Assembly: GCA_022592445.1 (NCBI GenBank)
Contig: JABYQR010000045.1
Coordinates: 1 to 64,000 of the forward strand
Direction: 5' to 3'
Length of the DNA stretch: 64,000 bases
From: Cytidiella melzeri
Lineage: Eukaryota; Basidiomycota; Agaricomycetes; Polyporales; Irpicaceae
Within the stretch, counting starts at the first letter, position 1. The number at the start of each line of letters is the position of its first letter. Below the pieces are notes generated by a model. It searched no databases, was not told where the DNA came from, and saw only the letters and a list, made by a program, of their open reading frames with translations. Shown here in pieces: positions 1 to 9,925 of this stretch. Made by a program: the position numbers and the translations under genes.

Positions 1-2710
1 AGCACTGCCCCTGTTGCATAACTAGATGCGTCGGTTTCCACTCGGAATGGTTTGCCTGCATCTGGCATCTTGAGTAGTGGTGCACTGCAGAAGACTCTCT
101 TCAATTCGTCAAAGGCAGTTTGACAGGCCACTGTCATGGATGGCCTGACTAGCCCTTAATTTTCGCAATTTACCTCTTGTTTTTATCTGTAAAACTCCGG
201 GCTACAACCTAGTTTCAATTCTCTCTGCATAAACTCCCTTTGCACGTCTATTAAGCGCCCGTATCACGTGGCTTAGACGCTCCACACGGTCACATTACTT
301 GCTACTACGTCACACTGGCATGTGACTTAGCTTAAGTAAGACCACATGGCTACAAGCACATGGCTCAGCCCATAGCTAGGGTTTGACGTCATAGATACCG
401 TCCACATGGGCTCCTTATTGTTCTTTCCCTATTGTTCTCTTTATGGAAGGATGTTCTCACAGGTGTGGGAATGGAATACAATAGTTGGTCTCCTTTTAGA
501 TAGATTCTCTCACGGGTAGAGTTCTTGGCAAGGTCTAGACAATAGCTATTGTTCTCCTTTAGGTAGTTCTTTTGTTCTTCGTTCACACGGCTTCTTGCAA
601 AGCCTGCCCTTAACATGGTCTGTGCGCAGGCCCCTGAAGTCTATATAAGCAGCTACATGTACGCTCCTAGCCCTCATCTCGACCTCTTGGTCTTTACTGG
701 GCTAGGTAAGCAACACCCCTCTTGTACTACATAGCGAGTAGTATCAATGCTAACTTGGTCTTTACTGGGCTAGCTTTCTGAATAAGTTTGATAGCTGGTG
801 AACGCATTGTGCTTCACGCCTGCCACCACCTCCTCGTCGTCATCCACATCGTGTCTCTGTTTGTCACGTCGAGCCCTGTCTCCGTGTCAGCCACCGTCCA
901 GTCCCATACAGTTGTTTTCTTGGTCAGGTGGTACAATGGTTGTGCAATGTCGGAAAAGTTGGGGATAAACCGTTGATAGAAGTTGGCAAATCCAAGGAAT
1001 GATTGGACTTCTTTGACTTTACAAGGTATTGGCCAATCGGCCACTGCGTAGACCTTACCCGGGTCCATTGCTAGGTTGTTGTAAGACACAATGAGCCCGA
1101 GGTATTCAATGCGTGATTGTTGGAACATGAATTTCTCCGGTTTCAGGAACAGGTCGTTGTCTTTCAGCCGTTGTAACACCTGTTTGATGAGGATGTCATG
1201 CGTTGGCCGGTTTTCGGTAAAGATGAGGATGTCGTCCATGTAAACTACTACATGCCCTGTGTCAATAAGATCTGCAAAGATCTCGTTCATCATGGATTGG
1301 AACGTTGCTGGTGAATTGGTAAGTCCAAAGAACATGACTGTTGGCTCGAACAGGCCGAGGTTGGTCTTGAATGCTGCCTTCCACTCGTCGCCCTCCTTGA
1401 TGCGTACATTGTTGTATCCCCATCGTACGTCCAGTTTGGTGAATATCTTTGCTCCTTTGAGTTTGTCAATAAGTTCCGGAATCAACGGTAGTGGGTATGT
1501 GTTCTTCTTTGTCATGGTGTTCAGGATTCGGTAGTCTTGTATTGGTCGTAATGAGCCATCCTTCTTCTTGACAAAGAAGAATGGAGAAGCCATTGGGGAT
1601 TTCGAGGGTCGTATGTACCCTTTCCGTAGGTGTTCCGTAATGAAGTTGTTGAGTTCGACCTGTTCTGGTTGTGACAGCGGGTAAACTTTGCAGTTCTTCA
1701 TTTCTGCTCCCGGTACAAGGTCTATCGCGTGATCCCATTTCTTTCGTTCTGGTAGTCGTTCTGATGCGTGCTTCTCAAACACAAATCGGAATCCCAAGAA
1801 TTCAGCTGGTACGATGTCTTCAATAGTTTGTTCGGTTTTTCCTTGTGCTGCGCTTCGGCCACTTGTTGAGACATGTTGTGTTTGACCCGGATGTAGATGA
1901 GATCTTCGCCTCCCGCTATTGCTTCTTCAATGGTCTCTTCGTGCCATAGGTAGTCCTTAGCCCAATAGAGCGACTCTTCCTGTTCGGCTACCCATTCTGG
2001 AGTGACCGAGATCTTTGAAGGTGTAATATAGTCTGCAGTTGGTGTCGTATCTGCATGCACTTCCTTATGCATTGTGGGAGGACTATGGACCTCCACAATT
2101 CCTTCTTGGGGTTGGACTATTGGTTCCATAATGTGGACGGCGTCTGAAGGAAGCTTCTCTCCGACGTAGTTCGGAACTTCCTCGACTTCTTCTACCATGG
2201 ATGAATGTTTCTTTGTCAACAAATTTGATGCGGGTTTGTCGGCTGTTGTGAACTGTTTATCTGGCGGCTGCATCCGCTTGATTGCTTGAATGATCTTGAT
2301 TGTGAGGGGATCTTCACAATGGACCTTATTGCCGTCTTTGAATTGTATGCATTTGGTCTTCCAGTCTATCGAGGGATTGTGTTTCTTCAACCAAGTCATT
2401 CCTAGGATGATGGCGTCTCGACCGAGGTTGGTCACGTAAAACAGTTCATAGTGGACTCTTTGTCCCACCACTAATGGCAAGTATATGCCATGAGTAATTC
2501 GTCCTGCCACGTTAATGGTACCGTCAACGTTCTGGACTCCAAACGGCTTTGGTAACGGGTTTGCCTCCCACTTGTTACAATTGAGGACTTTTTCATGGAT
2601 GAAGCAATGTGTCGCACCACTATCAACCAAGACTTGAACTTCGACGATTTCGCGATTGTGTGTGATTTTGCCAGCAAATGATATTGAAAGGTCACTAGCC
2701 GTTACACGGT
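1..2710 (-). pseudogene. Element A pol (protease, reverse transcriptase), broken
   Basis: The protease active site is the DSGAT motif around 2620. A frameshift near 1840 separates the protease half from the RT half. The RT segment (1797 to about 893) has the usual Ty3/gypsy blocks: [10 protein letters not shown], the QDYR block, [32 protein letters not shown], and the catalytic VYMDD box (about 1238-1250). The frame stops just past the KTTVWDWT block, where a solo LTR (132-889) interrupts it; positions 1-131 resume the RT/RNase H linker. Two independent lesions show it is a pseudogene. Family assignment is firm because of the RT blocks and the collinear copy in element B. Confidence 0.88.
132..889 (+). 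mobile_element. Solo LTR, family 1, inserted in element A pol
   Basis: The sequence starts TGTCATGGATGG and ends CTCCGTGTCA, matching both LTRs of element G (40537-41295 and 47416-48171) along its length. It is flanked by the 5-bp duplication GCCAC (127-131 and 890-894). Removing it and one GCCAC restores a sequence collinear with element B near 13670-13690. It therefore arrived after A and later lost its interior by LTR-LTR recombination. Confidence 0.95.
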
Positions 2711-4642
2711 TCGCCTTGATCCTAACACACGTCGAGGGTGTAGGATAAACTAAAAACCCTCTCTTTCTTCAAGTTCGTCTAAAAACAGGCCTCTCTCTTC
2801 AACCGGTAGTCCCGCTACAGCCCTATAGACCATTTCCAAATTCGGGCGAGTTTCGGTATTCCGTCCTGCCATTCTTGGACCCGGAAGAGGTGCGGCCCTA
2901 CCCACTCTAAGTTGAGCCACCTCTCCACTTCCTCCTGAGTCACCCCCAGATCCTCCCGTTTGTGCGCTGCCCAACTTATCCAGTACGAGTCGTTGGCCCA
3001 GTCTATCATATCCGGGCCTGCAAGGCCATGGTTCTCCATTCCCTCATGCATTCCGCCTCCTGATTGGTCATAAAGACCCCGTTCCTGTGCTCGGCCGGAC
3101 CCCAGAACTTGCAGGGTCCCCCCTCCATCGTGTAGACGATGTAACTCTTTGAGAGCTCCAACCGTCTCGCCTGAATCGCCCGCCACGCTGCCACGCGTGC
3201 GACGTATAACTCCTGCGGTGTCCTCCTGACCAACCTCCTCCCCTCTCGCTTCCAAAGTGCTGGCGCCTGATCTTTCTCCTTCAACCATTGTTGCAGCTCG
3301 GAGTGCAGGCGGCGGGTTTTGCGCTCGAGGTTGCGTGCGTGGGTTTGGCCTATAGTCGGGATGGAAGGAGAGATTGTTAGCTTTGTGACCAGGCTGATGG
3401 CACCTGAAGCATAGTTTTCTCTGAAGTGACGCTCACGATCTGCTGCGTTCATAACTCTTGCAGTGGCTTGGTTGTTGTTGGAGTAGGGGGTTCGAGTAGA
3501 CTGACTTCCCCCCTCACTCTTGCCACGGCCATTATGAGCAGCCAGATCGAGCGTCAGGAGTTGTCGGTTTGTTTCTAGCCGGAGCGCTTCTATCATCATT
3601 TCTCCGAGGTTCTCCGGTTGATGGTGTAGATTATGAAGGGCGTTAAGGAGGCTCCACTTGAGTCCGCGCTTGTACCAAGCCATTACCGCTGTCTCGTCTC
3701 GGTTCTCGCCGTATTGTCCCAGCAATACGGAAAAATCATTGTTGTATTCTTGGACTGTTCTCGAGCCTTGATTTGCCTTTCAAGCTTGGCCAATGCTCGT
3801 TCTCTAGTCCTTTGTCCTGGAAGAACATCAACACTTCATCGCAAATTCTCTCCAGTGTGGGAATCTTCCATCAGGTATTGTTTCTTCTTCAACATAGCCC
3901 ATGGTCCAGCCGTTCCTCCATTCATGTAGCTGAGTACGCAAACAATCTTGTGTATGGCTAGAGCAAATCGCTTGGGCTGCATCTTGATGTACATCAACAT
4001 GTTGGTCCACCATTGTCAAACTTCTCGGCCCTGCCATCAAAGTCTTGGGGATCACGGAGTTTGAGCTTTTCCCACTGCTTTCAGGTGGTGCTCGGTCATT
4101 GGTTGGGGCGTCGGAATATCTGTCAAAGGGGTACTCGGGGTCGAAAGGGTCTGATTGTTTCCTTTTCTCATGACCTTCCCTATCATAGGGTCGGAAGATG
4201 GGTCGATGTGGATCTGGGGCTGAAGAGTTGTCGTCGTCATGGGTAGTGAATGGTGTAAATGGCCTTTGTTCTCTTTCAGTCCCTGGTCTTGGGTACCTTC
4301 GGGTTGTATTGCTTCTTGAGGGGTACTCATTGTTGGCTTTGGTGCTACTGCGAGTTCTTCTAACAATAGTGGTGGTTTGTTACTAGCAGATGGTACTTCT
4401 GCTCGTCTCTTGTCGCGTCTTCTGGCTTCTCGCAAGTGTCGTTCAACTTGGGCAATGTCCACAACTTCAAAGTCTGGGTGTGGCGGTGTTACTGTTTGGT
4501 TTGCTAGTTCACGATTGGGACAAATGTCAGCTGTGCAATGTTCCCACTCGTTGTCTTGGTCAAGATAGACGTCTCGTTTCTTCTTGTAGAAAAGGTGCGG
4601 CTTTCCGTAGCAGGGGAGGGATGTTTCAGCTCCCACTGTCAT
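2711..4642 (-). pseudogene. Element A gag and gag-protease linker, frameshifted
   Basis: The start is the ATG at 4642 (MTVGAETS...). The first ~196 residues are Pro/Thr-rich; the frame is lost near 4052 and capsid-like sequence continues in other frames (4055-3828 and 3725-3006; for example GQYGENRDETAVMAWYKRG), as in B. A degenerate zinc-knuckle region sits near 3370-3420. Between it and the protease are about 220 codons (about 3350-2750) of basic, Trp-rich sequence that I do not recognise; element B has the same segment at 11270-11890. The capsid role follows from position and zinc knuckle. Confidence 0.75.
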
Positions 4643-4779
4643 ATGCTTCTGATGTCTGATGTATCTAATTGCTGCTTCCCATCCAGGGTAAGGCTAGCGA
4701 GGATGACAAGGGATTGCAGCAAGACCGCAGTTGTTGCCAATCGAGTTGTTCTTCTTGGTGCGCGGGGTAGACCCAGAAG

Positions 4780-4789
4780 AGTCTATCCA
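4780..4789 (-). other. Predicted self-complementary primer-binding site, element A
   Basis: On the minus strand the 5' LTR is followed by TT and then TGGATAGACT. The same ten bases occur inside the LTR at 4945-4954, so the RNA 5' region AGTCTATCCA could pair with this site. A TATA-like TGTATAAATA (4981-4990, minus) lies about 30 nt upstream of the LTR copy. This matches Tf1-type self-priming; it is inferred from complementarity only. Confidence 0.65.
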
Positions 4790-4791
4790 AA

Positions 4792-5502
4792 TGTTAAGAC
4801 CGACTATGTCAAGGGACAAGTTGTCAGGTCAGAACCCCTTGGTGTAGCTACACTCAAGGTCTGATGATGGTCTAGGCCGCGCGGTCGCTGTCAAGCACAG
4901 TGGCAGACAGATGATGGTTCGATAGAAGGAATATTGATACGAAGTGGATAGACTGAGGTTCTAGCCCCATGTCTGACGGCTATTTATACATGTTGACCTA
5001 ACTACTTTTGGACCAGTCCGAGGTAGTGGTAGCAAATTGGAGAAACAGAAAGGAAGAACAATGCACAGAGAACAACCACTACTCTGGAAAGCCAATGAGA
5101 GAAAAGACCGTCAAGGTGCGGAAACAAGGAGCAATAGAAAGGGGAAACATGAGGCAGAGATCAATGGAGAAGGGGTTGCACCCGAAACAGGGGATAGACG
5201 GAGTTGGATCCGAAACAGGGGATAGGCGGGGTTGGACCCGATGGAGTGGTAACGGAGGCATGGAAAGACCGAGGGTTGAACCAAGGCAATGGTAACCAAT
5301 CAGAGTTAGGTCCGAGGTTTGAATGGACATCAGAAGGTAACTGATAACATAATAGTCCGTGTTGAACGGAGGCGATGTGGATCAGGGGATGCTGGAGGAA
5401 AGACGAGTTGGATCGTCAAGGCAATTGTAGAGCAGATAACTGGTTATCAAGGTAATCGAAGAAGTAAAGGAAAATAATAGGGTGTGGAGACCGTTCGTAA
5501 CA
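4792..5502 (-). repeat. 5' LTR of element A (family 3, 711 bp)
   Basis: On the minus strand it begins TGTTACGAACGG and ends GGTCTTAACA, with conventional TG...CA ends. It matches the 3' LTR of element B (18055-18752, plus). It contains a TATA-like element near 4981-4990. Confidence 0.88.
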
Positions 5503-5882
5503 ACAAGTAGAGTGCTTGGCAGAGTCCAGACAATAGCTATTGTTTTCCTTTAGGTAGTTCTTTTGCTCCTTGTTCACACGGCTCTTTGCAAAGCCTGCCC
5601 TTAACATGGTCTGTGCGCAGGTCCCTGAAGTCTATATATAAAGCTGCATGTACGCTTCTAGCCCCCCCATCTCGGCCTCTTGGTCTTTACTGGGCTAGGT
5701 AAGCCACACCCTTGTGTACTATATAGCTGGTAGTACAAATACTAACTTGGTCTTTACTGGGCTAGATACCTGAATAAGGTTTATAGTTGGTGAGAGCATT
5801 GTGCTACACGCCTGCCACCACCTCGTTGTTGTCTTCCACTTTGTGTCCCTACTTGCTGCGTCGAGCTCCGTCTCCATGACAG
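5503..5882 (+). repeat. Family-1-like LTR fragment (3' half)
   Basis: Diverged copy of the family 1 LTR second half: CAATAGCTATTG block, TATA (TCTATATATA), two GGTCTTTACTGGGCTAG blocks, ending CTCCATGACA. It is cut on the left by element A's LTR. Confidence 0.8.
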
Positions 5883-6225
5883 GATGAAAATTACTGCCAC
5901 TAGCAGCGATTGTAATAGTAATACTATAAGTTTGTAATATATAGATGAAGGATAAATACCTCAAATATACATACCTTTTTCATGTACAAAACTGCCCCAT
6001 ATTTCAATTTCTCCTAGCCTTTTGTGGAATTTGGGTGAAAAAGCACAGTAAAATGGAACATAATTGAGATATGTAGCAGTTTTCATCCAAAAAACAAGAT
6101 AAATATATATGCAGCATTCATCTACCATCTGTCTAGAAGATAATGGTAACATATATTATGGATGTTTATTAGAAATATTTGTTTTGGAAAAACAATGGCA
6201 TACATGTACCATTTTTGCACAGGAC
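5883..6225. other. AT-rich stretch with no recognisable gene
   Basis: About 340 bp of AT-rich DNA without a convincing ORF, RNA gene or repeat partner elsewhere in the window. Confidence 0.5.
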
Positions 6226-6577
6226 TGTAACAGTGAAGGTTACACTCACCAGCTAGTTGTTAGGCTTGAAGTGGAGACAGTGAGATAGAGAGTAGATTGT
6301 TGGTGGGAGTGAGTGCTGGTGAGTACAAAGTAGTCCTTGATCAACAGAGTGGATAAGACTGAGGTGATATGCCCTCAGGAGTGCCTCTATATATACATGA
6401 AGGGAATCCTAATATCTACATGAGTAAGCAAAGCAATCTACCTTACTAAGCATGCCCTATGCCCCAGTGGTGCCACTTCAATAATCAACCGATAGCAATT
6501 GTCCCCATGACCTGACCCCATGACCCAGTCCCAAGGCTAGACTTGTCCTAGCTTGTTCTAAGACAAGGCTAGACTTT
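6226..6577 (-). repeat. Family-2-like LTR fragment
   Basis: Begins TGTAACAG and follows the start of element D's LTRs (25294 and 32912) through the TATATATA block, to the repeated CTAGACTT block, where it stops. It is a diverged and truncated copy. Confidence 0.8.
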
Positions 6578-6712
6578 GCCAGAGGCAAAGTATGCCGCCT
6601 TTGGAAGGCAATCTATGGCCTCAAGCAAGCAGGACACCATTGGTTCCTCATACTCAAGGCATGCCTTGAACAACTTGGATTCACCTGTCATGACACTGTG
6701 TTTGTCAACAAG
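6578..6712 (+). pseudogene. Ty1/Copia reverse transcriptase fragment
   Basis: The plus-strand frame from 6578 reads CRLWKAIYGLKQAGHHWF, then a Leu-rich stretch and LGF. This is the Copia RT block usually written as L-x-KALYGLKQ-x-x-x-x-W(Y/F). Only about 45 codons remain, joined to a family 2 LTR fragment on the left and to element E gag on the right. It is the only Copia-type coding sequence I see in the window. Confidence 0.75.
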
Positions 6713-7822
6713 GCGAGGGGGAGGGGCCGGAGTGGATGGATCGAAGAGAGTACTGGCAGCCACCTTCTGTTGCCTAGGGGGGTACCCAAGGAATCGGCTT
6801 TGGCACACTTGTGTCTGATGGTTGCCTCCACAATGTCCACACAACTCGCAATCATGTTTGCCGTCTTTCTTTTGATGCTCCTTAGATCCACATCCGTAGC
6901 ACCTTCCATTCATTGCCTTCATGAAATCAGCACGTGTTTTCCCATTGGGACCGACTTTGGTTGCGTCAATTTCCATAGCATTGGAATTGCAAGATGGTTG
7001 GACGAAAGGAGCTAGGGACGAGGTGGAGACCGGGGTGGATTTGAACATGTTGGGGACTGTCCGACCTTGTTCACAAGCCTTTTCCTGAGCTCGAACCCGA
7101 AGACGATTGTCAATGTCAGTGGCCACATTGATTAGATCGATGAGGGTGACATGGGACCGTGCAGTGTGGACCAGTTCATCCTTGATGGTGGTGCTCAGAT
7201 GTTCATAATACCGATCTCTGTGATCCTGTGTTGAGTATCCTGTCCTGTCCATGATTTCCCGGAATCGGGCCGTGTATTCTGGAACCATCTTTTTGCCTTT
7301 CCACAGCTCCCTGAGCTTGGCCTTAGCATCCACCATTTCATCAACCGGTTCAAATTGTGCTTTGAACGCGGTCCTGAAGTCATCCCAGTCACCATTGAAT
7401 GCCATTTGATGGCTGGCAATCAAATCCATATGGGGCGTAGCCCAAACTGCCGCATCTTCTGTCATAAACGACAGGGCCGACGAGATCCAGAGATGGTCTA
7501 ACCGGGTCTGACCACCTTGGGCATTGTACGGCGACAGTTTCTCATTAAACTGTGCGTACATTGAGAAGGCAGCTAGAAAGCGACGCGCGTCACTACTTGC
7601 ATTGCCCTTGAAACTAGCGGGTTTCTCTACAACCCTTTCCCGTGACCTGTTGTTGACCGGTTGCTGGTTCTGAACCAGCGCTGTGATGGCTTGTGTCAGC
7701 TGTTGCTGACCGAGGAGTAGTGCGTGCAGAAGCTGTTCTGCGGTGGGAGGTGGAGATGATTCTTGTGCAGGGGCGGGAGTTGCTGCCCTGGAAGCATGCT
7801 GGGAAACATTGGTGGAATCCAT
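6713..7822 (-). pseudogene. Element E gag (3'-truncated)
   Basis: ATG at 7822 in an otherwise open frame. The N-terminal 70 residues are Pro/Gln-rich. The capsid region has blocks shared with C and G gag (RERVVEKPASFKG, ISSALSFMTEDAAVWA, FKAQFEPVDEMVDAK). MEIDA comes before two Cys/His clusters, CYGCGSKEHQKKDGKHDCELC and a CGHCGGNHQTQVC-type knuckle. After about residue 375 the reading runs into the Copia fragment, so the last ~40 residues of the open frame are not native. About 415 residues are expected from elements C and G. Confidence 0.85.
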
Positions 7823-8140
7823 CTGGTATTATTCCTGTGTGAAGGTTTGATCGAAGTCTTCTTCAGGTTCAGGTAGTGGTGGGAGAGATTCAAGAATGCG
7901 ATCTTCCTGCCAGTGATGGATGGGTCGATACTGATTTGCGTAACAACCAAAATATTCTACTCTGTTGTATCGGTTGGGACACGGTTGTACTTCACAAATC
8001 TGATGTCCTTCGTCTGGGTCGTAGCTCTCGTCTCTGACAGTCTGGTTGTGGAAGGCGTGGGGATAGGTTTTGCAGGGAAGATGATCTCTGGACCAAATGC
8101 TACTATCAGGACTTTGGGAAGCCACACTGTATTCCATTTA
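7823..8140 (-). other. Open region between ORF1 and gag of element E
   Basis: An open minus-strand frame (8137-7829) holds CEVQPCPNRYNRVEYF. Element C has CDEQPCPNWYTQADP at the same place (25175-25110) and family 3 gag has CTADICPN near its start. The short Cys-rich CPN motif is thus conserved just ahead of gag. Element G lacks about 200 bp here. Function is unknown; it may be an N-terminal extension of gag. Confidence 0.55.
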
Positions 8141-8965
8141 GAACGAGATGAAGTACTCGTCCGCCCAAACTTTATCTAACCCTTTGAACACCTGCTCGTA
8201 GTTCCTCCTTAGACCCGTGAAACTGATTCCTCCAATTGCCTTTAATCCCTAATCCAGCAGTTGCCACTCACAATGAGTGATGACAGAGGCCCGGGTTGGT
8301 AATTCCTCTAGAAGCTTCTCTAGCTTCTGTTTCTCCTGCTTAAACTGTTGCTTTGTATCTTTGTGAAGCTGGTGGTACTTGTCGATGGTGGGGAGGATTG
8401 ACAGATGTTGGAGTGTGGCGGTGAGCTTGGGAGTGAAGATACCTCGGAGGTCTTCAACAGTGTGCTTGCGGAAGTCGATGAGAGTAGGCCTTGCTGCTAT
8501 GAGGGCTGCGCTAGGGTTGGTAGCGGGCCGGACTGGGAAGTGTTCTGCTAACAAAGGCTTCTTAGGGAGATTTGCTAATGCCTCGGCTCGTTCGCGTGCG
8601 GTGCGGGCGGCAAACTCTTTGGACTCTGCGCGGAGTTTCTCAAACTCCTCTGCTGTTGGGAATCTGTGTATGAGGGAAGAGCCCTTGGGTTTGCAACGAC
8701 CAATTTATGAAGCAATAGCCTTAAGCTCCTTCTCCGTGTACTTGTGACTCTTGCCACATGCGTGCTCTGCGTCGAGTTGATCAAACACAGCCTGGGGTAA
8801 GGCGCAATGGATCTGGACTTCTCGACGTGCTTGGTTCAGATCCTTGTGCAAAGGATCTGGACAAGCGGTGAAACGGGAGTGGGATTCTTTTGGCACTAAG
8901 AATCAACCACGGAAAGTGAACGAGTTAGCGATCAAGCACGTCAAGACGGACGGCGATGGCTTACT
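8141..8965 (-). pseudogene. Element E ORF1 (conserved pre-gag ORF), broken
   Basis: Begins with VPKES at 8896. The next conserved part is LIDFRKHTVEDLRGIFTPKL (about 8480-8420), then CEWQLLD, an in-frame TAG (about 8250) where G has Trp, and GLKAIGGISFTGLRRNYEQV. It aligns along its length with G ORF1 and, at the C-terminal block, with D ORF1. A likely intron 8964-8896 (GTAAGC...CTAAC...CTTAG) would join A(8965) to TG(8895-8894) and create the AUG. It is broken by the nonsense codon and at least one frameshift. Confidence 0.65.
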
Positions 8966-9056
8966 CTCAAACGTAGGGGGGAATAAACTTTTTAAAACTG
9001 GGGGGACAGGAAGACTTGATCCAAGCTAAGGGCAGTCGTGCCGGTAGCTGTGTGGT

Positions 9057-9066
9057 ATCTTGACCT
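9057..9066 (-). other. Predicted self-complementary primer-binding site, element E
   Basis: Minus strand: LTR end, TT, then AGGTCAAGAT. The identical decamer is inside the LTR at 9232-9241, about 30 nt downstream of the TATA element at 9265-9276 (minus reading). Confidence 0.65.
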
Positions 9067-9068
9067 AA

Positions 9069-9788
9069 TGTCGCGGAGCGTCTGCTGCTATACTGCTAAA
9101 CCCTAAACAAGGGTGGAGAAGAGGGGGAGTGGAAGTGGAAGTGGATCTCCAACGACAACAACGAGGTCAAAGTCGATGATGAGCAGGCAAGCAGGCTCAG
9201 AGGCCGGATACTGGCAGTGCAAATGACGAAGAGGTCAAGATGCAGAACCAGGGAGTGTAAGGGGTACTATATATACTGTGTCTGGGTGGTCTGTGCACCA
9301 GTTCCCACACTAGGGACTGGAGTAACTGTGGGGCTGGAGTAACAATAGAGCAATAAGGGACCAGGGTAACTGTCAAGGACCAGGGTACAGAGAACAATAG
9401 AGCTAGAACAATAGAACAATAGAACAATAGAATAGGAACAATAGAACAATAGAAACTGGGGGAATCCCTGGGGAATCCCTAACAATAGATAGAAGACAAT
9501 AGTTGAATGACAATAGAACAATGAGACCTGGGGGAATCCCTGGGGAATCCCCATCAATGGAAGAGGAACAATAGAACAATAGCCTAGGTTGATCTGGAAC
9601 TGCTCCAGATTGAGTCTAGGGTTTGGGTCTGGACTATTGATAAATAAGGCAGGATGTCACGTGACCCGGGTTAGGGTTAGGTTTGGTAACACTCCTAGCC
9701 GGAAAATAAGCACTCTAGACAGGCGCCTAAGGCTGTAAACTTGTGACAATGTTGTGAAAATCCGGTCTCTGTTGGACTATCCATGTCA
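9069..9788 (-). repeat. 5' LTR of element E (family 4, 720 bp)
   Basis: Minus strand: begins TGACATGGATAG and ends CTCCGCGACA. A shorter copy lies at 38562-39264. It holds about twelve CAATAG repeats between 9340 and 9585, mostly as GAACAATAG, and a TATATATA box at 9265-9276. Confidence 0.75.
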
Positions 9789-9925
9789 CTTCTGGGTCTA
9801 CCCCACGCACCAAGAAGATCAACCTGATTGGCAACAACTGCGGTCTTGCTGCAATCCCTTGTCATTCTCGCTAGCCTCACCATGGATGGGAAGCAGCAAC
9901 TAGATACACCAGACTTCAGAAGCAT

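Larger units (their letters stand above)
1..5502 (-). mobile_element. Element A: Ty3/gypsy (chromovirus-like) LTR retrotransposon, family 3, 3' end outside the window
   Basis: Reading on the minus strand: 5' LTR (4792-5502), primer-binding site (4780-4789), gag (4642 down to about 2711), protease, and reverse transcriptase up to position 1; RNase H, integrase and 3' LTR lie beyond the left edge. It is collinear with element B (9789-18752), which shows what is missing. Its right end lies inside an older family-1-like LTR (5503-5882); the target duplication would be ACAAG (5503-5507), but the other side is not in the window. Gag and pol carry frameshifts and pol is split by a solo LTR, so it cannot be autonomous as read. 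Confidence 0.9.
6713..9788 (-). mobile_element. Element E: 5' half of a gypsy element with a family 4 LTR
   Basis: Minus strand: 5' LTR 9069-9788, primer-binding site 9057-9066, ORF1 (8896 to about 8140), gag (7822 to about 6713). Protease, RT, integrase and 3' LTR are absent; gag stops abruptly at the Copia fragment. ORF1 and gag are homologous to those of family 1 elements C and G but clearly diverged. The right edge of the LTR abuts element B's interior with no target duplication that I can find. Confidence 0.82.

Noticed and set aside
389..616. 75-codon ORF (minus) repeated in each family 1 LTR (also 19339-19566, 34779-35018, 47671-47898)
   Set aside because: It recurs because the LTRs are copies. 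It lies in U3, spans TATA-proximal sequence, and shows no protein-like pattern.
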